Source: Tanypteryx hageni
Taxonomy: Eukaryota > Arthropoda > Insecta > Odonata > Petaluridae
Direction of reading: 5' to 3'
Length of the DNA stretch: 64,000 nucleotides
Assembly: GCA_028673005.1 (NCBI GenBank)
Contig: CM054115.1
Location: 193,944,370-194,008,369 of the forward strand
Shown one piece after another: positions 22,101 to 34,100 of this stretch. The notes below the pieces were generated by a model. It saw only the letters and a program-made list of their open reading frames with translations, was not told where the DNA came from and made no database searches. Position numbers and translations under genes: made by a program. The stretch's first letter is position 1. Each line of letters opens with the position of its first letter.

Positions 22101-25100
22101 ATATTGTGCAACTTAAAAAATATTGGAAAATTTCAAGACAATGCAAATTTTTTTATTTCTCTCAAATGCCTTGTAAAAATGTTTACTTTTATAGATGCGC
22201 TATAAATATTGTTATAAGCAGAACTGTATGAGTTATATTCATTTAATAATTACTTTGAAACAACAAATAAACATTTTTACAAGATTTACATTGTTATTTT
22301 ATCATCATTTACAAACTCTAAAATGTCATCAAAATTATCTTCAAGTGCATTTTCTTCATGAACTTCTGAAGTGACATAAATATCAGGAACATTTTTTTAA
22401 AGATCCATTTTTGCGCAAAATAAATAAAATACTTGATATTTTTTCATTAATTATTAACAAAAACTGTTTTTTTAGCATCATTCTTGAAAAACATAGTATT
22501 AAAAAAAATTAAATTCCTTTATCGAATCATTATTATTTAAAATCGTTTACGAAAGTCTGAAATTACGTTTGAAAACCTTTTCTTCGAAATTTTTAAGATT
22601 TTCCGAATAAATTTCTTCAATACTTTTTATATTTGTTTTTGTTACGAGTTACCTGAAGAGTTCTTCATTTATAAATGTGACGAATTTATCACTCAATATT
22701 TTTATTTCTGTAAATTTATTAATATCATCTGATATTGTTTCACAGTTGCACGAACCATAGCAAAAGTTATTTATTAGTTATTAGTTTGCAAATATTTCGA
22801 AAGACTTGTACTTGAAAATAATTTTCAATAAACATGAGCAGTTAATATGATTTCGTATTTAAATAGATTTTCTTTAAGATTGTATGCAGTGAAATGAGTT
22901 TGTAATGGAAATGCTGAATCTTGACATATCTTTTAAAGTTTTGCAAATTTGTATGAAAATTTATGATTGTGGATAGGCCCGACGAGAGAGGGGGTCTACA
23001 GTACCCAGGCCCGCAACTCTTCAAGGGACCCGTCCGAGTATACCGGTATGTTGTATACGTACTTGTATTGTTGACAAAGTGAATCTCAGTGGTTTTCTAG
23101 TATTCCTCGAGTTAATCTCCATTTATCACGGTCATTTATGCGGTATAAATATGTACTATGTATGTATTCAATATTTTAGTGCAACCAACATTAATTGTAT
23201 GGGCTTATATTTTCAAGACGTTTTAATTGGGATTAACAATAAAGGTAAGTAATCGCTAGCTATTTATTTATATACTGTTATATTTACTTAAGCAATAATA
23301 TTTTAATTGATGATTACTCGAGTTAAATACCATATTTACTCGTGTACTCGTTATATTTGTTTTATTTTTGTTATATTCATTAAATTATTTTGGCTATTTA
23401 AGATTAACGCGTTCTTTTTTCAATGAATATAGTAAATTTTTCAGAAATCTACATGCGGACGCACACACAAAAACGTATACACACAAGGGGGCCCGCCATA
23501 CACTTGGCACCGGGGCCCGCGTTAGCTCTCGACGCCCCTGATTGTGATCCATCACAACTTACTCGGAGCGGAGAGGGGAAAGATGCTGACTTGCGGAGAA
23601 ATCTCTGGACTTGACTATAAGTACACAATAGGGCAGCGGTTCACAACCTTTTTCATTTCGCGAACCCCTTGAGCTAACCTATTTCTCGTCGCGAACCCCT
23701 CGGATTAACCTTTTATTTTCGCGAACCCCTTCAGCTGTAACAGTTTTGGGGGCCAACCCCTTATATTGGAGAGTAAATTTTGCAAAAACATCTTTTTGAA
23801 CGCGTTTAATTCATGAAAAATAAAAAGTTTATACAGTACATAGTATGTAAACGTCCACAATAAAATCAGAATCTCTTATATTGTCATCAGTTTCTAGTTA
23901 GTACCCTGTAGAATTCAAGTATAATTATTGAAGCATAAGAAAAAATTTCAAATAAAACCATGCAACTAATTTGAATGAAATTAAAATATTGGCAAGAATT
24001 GTAGAACCAAGAAGGTGAAATAAACGCCATTACCAAATTTTTTTCGCGAACCCCTAGGGGTACGCGAACCACCGGTTGAGAAACGCTGCAATAGGGGATA
24101 GAAGGATTGAGATAGTGAGAGGCAATGATGAAAAAAGTGAGAGACGTAAAAGATTTGGAAAGATAACTTTGAGGAAGCTTACTTTAAAATGGATATAAAA
24201 TCCATTCCTCCATATTTCTGAATTCACGGATGAAAAAATAATTAAATTACGGTCTTAACAGCCGAACGGCCCGGCCCCACCAGCCCATTTTTGCTCCGGC
24301 CCACCGGGAAATGTCCCGGTGTCCCGCCGGGCCAGTCCAACCCTGCTAAATTTTATTGCCAAAATAATTTTGCTTCATATTCTAGGGCAGAAATCTCAAA
24401 CTCGCGGCCCATGTGGCACATTTCTGTGGCCCATGAAGTAAGCTTGTGTACACTAAACGGTTAAAGTCAAACGTATTTCTTATAAATTATTTCACGTAAA
24501 TCTAAGAAATTTAAGAAGTATGTTAAATCAGCACTTTAAAAATATACGTAGTTTATTTCTCATACCGATTTATAAAAATTATGCGCAGGTGGGTATATTC
24601 TTCCTGCTGCAAGCGCGTTTTATGCATGTCCAAAGACCCTAACCCTCGACGACGAATCTATTACTATTTTTGGAATGAATGGGTTTGAAACCGCATCGAA
24701 GGGGTGCGGAAGGAAAGAGTGAAGGTCCAAAGAATATGAAACGGTGTGAGGACTGGAAAAGTAAGCGGCTCGCAGACTTGGCAGGGTGCCTTAATGTGGC
24801 CTGCAGATTCGGTGGAGGACCTTCATGTGGCCCGCGCAACGATGCGAGTTTGAGACCCCTGTTCTGGGGTTATCTCCAATTTTTAAAAAATCCCATTTTT
24901 AGTATTTCTCTTCCTATGTGGACTCAATCCACTTGAATTGCGTTTGATCAACTGTAATAATTTATTCTACGCACCTGTGATATAACTTATAACAATGCAG
25001 TACTGTATAAAATTCTAAATAAAATGGCAATATGGCCGCCGTAGGGGAATCACGAGATTTACGCGCTCCGGTGTTTTCTGTGTTTTGTGCAGTTTTTCTT

Positions 25101-28100
25101 CTCTTGTTTATTAACTTCAGTTCTCGGTTGCATCCAGTTTCATGTTCCTTCAATGGAGCTATGTCGATGAACAATTTGGACGTGCAATTGTTCAGTTACA
25201 GGAGTTTTTGTATTTCTGCCTTCTCCTCGTGTGGATTTCCTCCGGGAAGCCTTCGTCGTGCGGCGTGCCCTGCTTCCTCGCCGGGTTACGACTGCCCTCC
25301 TGCGCAGTGTTTTCGTCTTCTTCTGTCTTTTGTTGCTCTCCGGTGATGTGCATTTAAATCCTGGCCCCCAAGTGTGTTCTTCGCTAAATATTTACTATCA
25401 GAATATCCGTAGTTTAAAAAACAAACTTGGCACCCTAGACTCATATTTTCATGAGCTACGTACATTTGAACTTGTCGCTTTCACCGAGACATGGCTCAAT
25501 AGTAGTGTTTGTGATGGTGAACTGTCGTTGACAAAAACACATCAAATCTTCAGACGCGATCGTGAACTAAAACGCGGCGGTGGAGTGCTTCTGGCGGTTG
25601 ACTCTTCTTTACCCGCCAAACGTCGCAACGACTTAGAAACTTGTCCCGAAATGGTATGGGTTGAAGTAACTGCTTCCTTAAATTCAACTCAATAGCATCG
25701 GAAGAAATTATTTATTGGCACTTTTTATCGTCCTCCTTCGAGTGACATCAGTTTTGGAGGATTGTTTTAATTGTGTGTCACATGTTTGAAGTCTAGGGGA
25801 TATTATTGTGGTTGGTGACTTTAATTTGAGCATTGACTGGTCATCTCCATCCGATGGTATAGGCTCCAATAGACATGATGATTTTTTCATTCATCACTTC
25901 ATTAGTGGACTTGGACTCAGGCAGTACAGCATGCTCAAAACTAGAAATTTGGCAACCCTTGATTATGTTCTTTCGTCCGTGCAAGTAAGCGTTTCCCCCG
26001 GTTGCGATATTTTCTCCTCGAACCACTCGTCCCTTGCCCTTTCTGTAGAACTCAGCGGGTGTTCTCCCTCAACTCCTTGGTCCTACTCTACTCCTTCCCA
26101 CCACCCGGGCTTCCCCATCTGGAAGAAGACTAACTGGGGTCATGTTAATGACACCATTAACTGCCTACCGTGGTGTCTCCTTGAGAAGGGCACCTTCGAC
26201 GATGCTCTAGAACTATTTTATGAATGGCTTGCCGCAGTTGTGAAGGACTGTGTCCCTCATCGTAAGCCCCACTCAAGAAAATTTCCCTTATGGTCGAGAA
26301 GTGAAACTATTTTTGTATTGAAAAACAAGCACAGTGCTTGGTGCCTTTACAAACGCTTCCCGAATCCGCATACTTCAAAAACCTTTAGTGACCTTCGCCA
26401 ACATACAAATTTTTTGGTTAAAGTGGATTTTAACGATTATGTTTCTTCTGTCTCCTCGGAGTGTGTTTCCAATCCCAAGCGCTTTTGGTCGATGATAAAC
26501 TCCCGCTGCAACAACAGCTCCATTCCTTCAGAAATCTCTCACGGCAATGAAATAGCTGCCGGTCCATCACGTGCTGATCTCTTCAGCAAGTTTTTTTATC
26601 GACTTACACTCCAAACTCATCCCTTAACACTTCCAACTTCCTTTGCGAAAGCGTTTCCTCTCAGTCCCTTTCTTCAATTTTCACAACGCCTGAGGAATGC
26701 CTCAAACTTCTAAGTTCTCTTTCAGTTAATCATGCTACCGGCTCTGATCAGGTTGGTGCAATGTTTTTGAAGCATGCAGCGCCTTCATTAGCCATACCTG
26801 TCTCTCTGCTTTTTAACAGATGCTTCATGGTGGGTTACTTCCCCACGAGTTGGAAAATGGGAAATATTTTTCCTCTTTTCAAGTCTGGTAAAAGGTCTTC
26901 CGTCGATTCTTATCGCCCAATTTCCCTTCTTCCTGTACTCTCAACTGTTTGCGAATGCATCATCCATCAGCGTCTCCTTTCTTTCACTCTCCCTTTCATT
27001 TCCAGTGAGCAGCATGGTTTCCTACCAGGCTCCTCAACTTTAAGTAACCTTTTAGTCTTGCATGCACATATCACCGATTCCTTCGAATGTTCCTCACAGT
27101 TGGATGTATGCTATATTGACTTTGCCAAAGCCTTCGACTCCATAAATCATCAACTTCTAATCTTTAAATTGGCTAACAGATACAATATACACGGCAATTT
27201 CCTTTCCCTTTTGGCTTCATTCTTAACAAATAGACAACAACGCGTAGTGCCTGACGGCTTTTCATCTTCAGTTGCTCCCATTCTTGATGCACTCCTTTCG
27301 TGGTCCAATCACTGGCGGCTTCGAATTAACACGTCTAAATCCACAGTACTGTCATACACACTCTGCAGATCTCCTCTTAACTCTCCATACTGGCTCTCTA
27401 GTCAAGTAATCCCCTCTGTCACTAACCAAAAGGACTTGGGAGTAATCTTCGACTCTAAGCTTCTTTTCCAAGACCATATTAAAAGTATTTCCTCCCGTGC
27501 TATGTCGTTAGTTGGTTTAATTTATCGTTATACAGAAATAACTGACATTTCTGCTCTTCGTACCTTTTTCTTTAGCTGCGTTCTCCCCATTCTTAATTAC
27601 TGCTCCCCAATTTGGTGCACTGCGTCGCCTTCTACTCTCAAGATCCATGACCGACCCATGAATTTCTTTCTATCTGTAATTCGTTTTCGTCACCCTCCTC
27701 TCCATAACTCTTCCCTCAGTGCCATACGAACCTCCCTAGGGATTCCATCCCTTACCGATCGACGCACACACTGACATTAAAGTATTTTCAAAAATTATTA
27801 ATGGCAATTTTAGGTCGCATGAGCTTCTTTCTTTATTTCCACTCCGGGTCCCAGCTCGTTCTACTCGCTTGAATGAGCTTTTTCACTGCCCTACCCAGAG
27901 TTGCCAATTTAGTGCTTTTTCATTTGTGTTGGTGTGAAAATTCTGCGCTTGACGCTGTCGCGTTATTTTAGTGTTTTTTGACTTACATTAGTGCTAAATT
28001 TAGTGCTTTTCGAAACAGATACACAACAAAAATAAAAAGGTAATAAATAAATAAAAATAGGTAAGTTGTAATAAAAGTTATTAATAAAAAGGCAATAAAT

Positions 28101-31100
28101 CAATTAGAAATCAAAAGCTTGGTACCGCCAATCTGTACCGTTCTCCAAAAGAACCAGAGGGGAAAAAACGATGGAATGGGAAAGTAGGGGACATGTTACG
28201 CACGGTTTTTCCCCGGTTTGAATTCCTTGATTTTTTTCACATTCTGTTACATTGTGTTACAACCAGTTGCAGAAGTCAGAGTGGCAGACGCATCTGCGTT
28301 TTAACACTATAATCAGTGTTGAGAAATAAAGAGAAACTTGCAAGTTTTCTTGCTCAGTGGCGAGTGATTAGACTAAGTTGATTGATTGTAATCAGTTTAA
28401 TATTGAATGTGGTAAAATCTAGTCATATAAACACATATACAGGGTGTTTCCAAATTATGTATACACAATTTAAAAATTTATATAAACCGTAAAGATGAGT
28501 AAAAAGTATACACAACATTTTAGAAATGAATGGATGAAGGAATCAAAGTACAAAAATTGGCTTAGAAGAGTGGAAGGTGATGACAGTAAGTGTATTTGTA
28601 ATTACTGTAAATGTTTCATAGCTGTCAGAATAAGTGGCATAGAGCGACATAGTAAAACTACTAAACACAAAAAAGCTGAGGAACCATTTAGTTGCCAGAG
28701 ACAAATGCAGTTGCCATTTGCAATTAGCACTGATGTAAGTGTTAAACAAACAGAAGGAAGTATGTCTGTTTATTGCTGAGCACTGTTCATTAAGAGTTGT
28801 GGATCATTTAAGTGAACTTTAAAGGATGCTTTAATGATTGCAAGGAAACAAAAATCTAAAACTTAAGCGAACAAAGTGTACTGGAATTATTACAAATGTT
28901 CTTGGACCATATTTTAGAGAGAGTTAAAAAATGACTTGGCAAATAACAAGTATAGTTTAATAATTGTTGAATCTAATGATATTTCTGTCATAAAGTTACT
29001 GGGATTTGTCATTAGATATTATTCAGAGATTATAAAGAAGATTGTTGTAACTTATTTAGATATGATTGAATTGGATGACTGCACTGCTGTTGCAATATGC
29101 CATGCAATTAAGGAATGCTTAAAAAAACATGGTCTTGATTTGCAAATCTGGTTGCTCTAGGAACAGAATGCCTCAGTTATGACAGGTATAAACACTGGAG
29201 TATATGCAACATTACAGAAAGAAGTTCCACATCTGATACTTATAAGATGTATTTGTCATTCACTTCAACTTGCTGTATCACATTCTGCAGCTGAGTATTT
29301 GCCCAGGAATTTGGATTTCATGATCAAGGATACGTACAGTTGGTTTTCCCATTCATTGGTTCGTCGGGCTAAATATAAACAAGTTTTTGCCGCTATAAAT
29401 GAAGGAAATCAACCTTTAAAGCTCATCCAGCCTAGCAGAACAAGATGGATGTCAATTGAATTTGCTGTAGTGAGGATTCTGCAACAGTGGGAGGAGCTGA
29501 AAACCCATTTTGACATTGCAAGAAATGAAGAACAGTGCTATACATCTGAAATTCTTTATTTAATGTTTTGTGATAAGAAAAACTATGTTCTTCTTGTATT
29601 TTTAAAGCAAATCCTTGTGGAAGTGCAAAGAGTAAACAAAAAATTTGAAGCAGAAACACAAGACCCCACTAAGTTATTGAATGATCTTCAGCATCTTATT
29701 CATTCACTCAGCTCGATCATTGTAATACCTGGAAAGAAACTACATGAGAGTGATTCAGTTAAAGATTTTTTAGATCCAAAGCCATACCTTGGTTATCAGT
29801 TTGAGAAGGAAGTCTCAGAATGTAAGTTTTCTGAATTAGAAGAGAGAGAGATTAGAGCCAGATGCATAACATTTGTTGAGGAACTAATAAAGCAAATTAG
29901 ACAGCATCTTCCTAATAATTTTCGTGTGCTGCGATCAATGAACTGTTTTAGCGTAAATGAATGCCTGAAACCAATTAAAACTGAAATTTTAGAGCTTGCA
30001 AAGATTTTTAATGAGGATGCAGAAAGCCTGACCCGCATTGATTTCCAATGGAAGAATTTAAGAAATATACAATGGATAGATACAATTTCCTTCTGGATTG
30101 AAGTTGCATCATATAGGGATTCTATTGGAGAAAACCCTTTTGAACATCTATCCCAATTAGCATTAACAGTACTGACTTTACCACATTCAAATGCTGATGT
30201 GGAAAGAGTTTTTAGCCACATGAATATCGTAAAGTCAAAATTGCGCAATCGCTTAAGTAGAAAGAGCTTAAGAGAGGTTTTAGTATTAAGTTTAAGTATG
30301 GACTTAAATGTTACAATTACAAGATGCCAAATGATATTTTAAGGAAAATTGAATCAATGGATACTTATAAAGCACCTGAAGATGAAGCATCTACATCAGA
30401 AGAAATTGATTGTGAAGTTTTGGAAATGGTTGATTAAATTATTTCAATGTAAAAATTACTTTTTGTTTTTTAATTAAAAATAACATTTAATGTGTGTAAT
30501 TATTTTACTTTTCTTAACCGATTACTTGATGATTATTCCATGCTTTTCTTGGTGCTTTCTAAATCGTATTTAGCGCATTTTGGCTGTACAGCTAGTGCTT
30601 TTCAAAAATTTTAGTTGGCAACTCTGGCCCTACCCCTCGCCTCTCAATCACTAAATGCTCCTTTCTGTATCGCCTTTCTGATCTTTGTAATAGTTTGCTG
30701 AAGCGCTTCACTGACTGTGAGCCCTTCACTAAGTCTCCTAACTTCCAATTTAAACCTAATATTTGATTTGTTTTGTTGCCTATTTTCCTTCCCCTTTCTC
30801 CCGATTTATTTGTCTTTCTATTCGCTCCTTACCCTGATTTCGTGTGACTGATGTACTATGTATGTCTTCTGTGTATTCATTGCTCGAGTTTTAGTTATTT
30901 TGTTTGATAGTTTTATTTTTGTTTTATTCTTGTTACCTCGTTGTTATGTGTCCAATGTAATTGGCCTTGTGTTGTTTTTGGGATTTTCCAAATAAATAAA
31001 TAAAACCTGCTTTCCTTGAATTGGAATTGTCCAAAAACTGAACATATAATATTCCATTTACAAATTCCATGCGAGTTGTAGAAAACAAATTCACTTGAAT

Positions 31101-34100
31101 TTAGCAAAAACAATGAAAGTTATGTAAAAAAATCTTCCTCTATCAAAAATCTATTCACCAGGAACTCGATTTCCGATGACCTAAAGTAAAATGTCATCAC
31201 ACAGGCTATATTTAAACTAGCCAATTTGTCCGTCAAATATGACGGGAGTAAGTATAAAATAATACAATATTTCGGCTCAAAATCGATTATAATTATTGTA
31301 TTTTTCCATTAAATCAAGTTTTATGGCAAAGTAATTTCGCTTATCTTTCCTTCAATGAAATAGCTAATTTTAAAGATACCTACTTCAAATCTAATCACGC
31401 ACATATATTATGTAAACAAATTTTAAACAACAATAACTAAATAACACCGTAAATATTCTTATTATGTTTATTTTTTAAAAATTCCTTATAAACTACATTG
31501 CATGTAAAATTTCTTCCATTTTTCAATTTCATGTTTATTTTTATAATTTATATGTGCAATTTTAATTGCTTCTCCCTTACGAAAAAGGTAATATTCCAGC
31601 ATTAAAATAAAAGAAGATTTTTTTCTTTTGGTCGATCATTTAAAATGCCTACAATTCACACGCAGTTTACTGAATAATTACATAATTATTATCTGCACTT
31701 ATTAACGTTGCAATCTATTAAGTTTGACGTTGTTACAACTATAAATTCGATGCTTCATAAAACCGCGAAGCGAATACCGTAATTCTTTCGTCTATTTGAA
31801 GGCTTAATAGATGCCAATTCAGTCGGTGACAACAATGCGGGTCGCCTTGGCGACATCCGGAAAGAGTACCAAAAGGTCACAAAATTTCGGAAAGATATGA
31901 ATATTTCTGTCAAATTCTTCCGTGTAACATCTCAGCAGCGCAAGAATAAGATATTTTGTAGTTTTCGCCGTCGAATAAAGCAAAAACGGATAAATTCGGT
32001 CCATATTTACGTATTTTAATGAATAAAGGAAATAAACCTTGCACCTAGAAAAATCGAGGCGTCTCACACAGACCGACCAGACGTAACAGGAAAACTATGT
32101 GAGATTTGTAAACAAAGAAGAATAAATGTTGGTAAATATATAAAATAACATATTTTCATATTTAATTTTATTTTCCATATGAACTTGATTTGATAATTAA
32201 TTGTTCGACTGTACAGTCATGCCCTGTTTAGCATGTTTGTTTAGTGCAATTTTGATATAGCGCAATTGGCATCCGGGGACATTTTTTTATTAAAAAATAA
32301 AATAAAAAATAAATACTGTACTGTAATATGAAGGAGTGCTTCCATTTTGTATTTTATTATCATGAGAATGAGTGTAGAATGTATTTAATTTTTATTTATA
32401 AAAGGTTTGAGCATTGCATACTATATTTTGGAAATTAATTGTGACTACAAGAAAAAATTGCTTTTACTGATAAGGGAACTAAAAACCATTCCAAATAATT
32501 GGAAATTAAGAATTTTCCTAATTTTCCATTTCTATAAAAAGAGGCATTAATACATTGTTGCCGAGTTTAAATTCTTTTAAATGGGGAATTGATTTTATAT
32601 CTTGATGCTGTTATTAAATTATTGTGCAAAATGTATTTTGTGTCATGTATTTACATAAGCTTCATGTTGTGTTCTGTTCTTTTTTTAACTTTAGACTTTA
32701 AAATATAATTAATTAAGTTTAATATTTGGGGATTTGATTTGGCTTAAATTTACTTTACGTTCCTGACAATCACTTGAATATCAGAATAATCGTGTCTTAC
32801 TGTACAATTTCATTCATACCTTAGAATTTGCACATGGAAAAAATAATCCCAGGGAAAATATTCCAAGAAGAGGGCCAGCAGTTATGGCTGCCATGCTTTT
32901 GGAAGCCTATCAAAAGTAAAATTAAAATTAGAGCACTATTTTCATTCAAATATTTTTAAAGAAATATCAGTGTGTAATCATGTATATATTTTGTTTTTTA
33001 AAATGCAGATTTTGATTTAGTTTTTTATGGAATATTGTTTTAATGACACCAAGTCAATATCAATGCATATATAGAAAAAAAAACTCTTCCTGCCTGTATT
33101 AGCGTTCCAAGCTTTTCTACCAGAAACACCATTCCAACACATATAGCTCCAATAATCACCACTGCAACCTTGAGAAGAAGGCTTGCTTTTTTCTCTGTAT
33201 GGTTCCACCTTGCTCTAGGCTTCACAAAGTCTTCATACAACACTCCTGTCATAGAGTTGAGTCCTGTGGACATTGTGCTGGAAGAGATTGAAATGGAACA
33301 TATAAGGACCTCATAGAGCAATTATTCTATTTATAATAATTAATCTCATGGCAAATATATTTTCTTAATTCCTTGACTCATCATTTAGGAATATTCTTAG
33401 CATTTTCATCTCCAATCTCAATATTTTCTTTAGGGTGTAGCTTATGTACATTAGTATGTATTCCTTTCACTTAAAATTAGTTTTTAAAAAACCCTTTCCT
33501 GTTGATGAAATAAAGTACATTTTTAGTCCTGACTCATTTCACAAGCCCTGGAGAGCTAGAAAAATATTCAGTCTAGGTTTTAGTCAGAAAAATTGCATTC
33601 ATATGCTGTGCCTAATACAATTGTATAAATGTAAGTTTTATAAATTGCACTTGGAAAATAAATTGCCTGGATAGTATAAATTTGATTGTGCCTTCATAAA
33701 TAATTTAATCAATATTATTAGTGAATTCAGTTAATATAAATACTTATTGTTATTAATTCACTGATGGGGCCAATAATTGGCAAATCTCCACAATAGGGGA
33801 ATGGGTGTAATTTGTATGAAAATGAAACAAATTGTACTTTGTTTATTAAAACCTTGTACTATTTCAACATAAAAACAAGCAGAACTGGTTTTGATGAGTG
33901 ATCATCATCTTTATAAATGATCGTTATCACCTGATGATCACAATCACTCATCGAAACCGATTGTTCATTGTTTTTATGTGAAAATAGTATGTACAAAGTT
34001 TTAATAAACTGAATGCAGTTTGTTTCATTGTCATGCATACTATGCCCATTGCCCCTTATTATTATTATTCAAAATTTCATGATACAAATTAAGGAGCATA

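Larger units (their letters stand above)
25025..31004 (+). mobile_element. CR1/Jockey-type LINE, internally deleted and split by a hAT insertion
   Basis: Pieces in order are a hydrophobic N-terminus with a 2A-like GDVHLNPGP (25342-25368), AP endonuclease (YYQNIRSLKNK, FTETWLN, GDFNLSIDW; 25380-26060), reverse transcriptase (26740-27774) and a 3' end (to 31004) with an AAAT-type tail. The reverse transcriptase lacks the block with the catalytic YADD box, deleted near 27285. Frameshifts lie at about 25695-25808 and 26713-26761. The hAT transposon 27896-30626 interrupts the C-terminal coding part. It is antisense within transporter intron 11, and a sister copy lies at 48891-51515. The 5' limit is approximate. 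Confidence 0.85.

Noticed and set aside
33950..33990. A hammerhead ribozyme in the foldback arm
   Set aside because: The CTGATGA and GAAAC words are there, but stem II cannot form properly; kept only as a lookalike.
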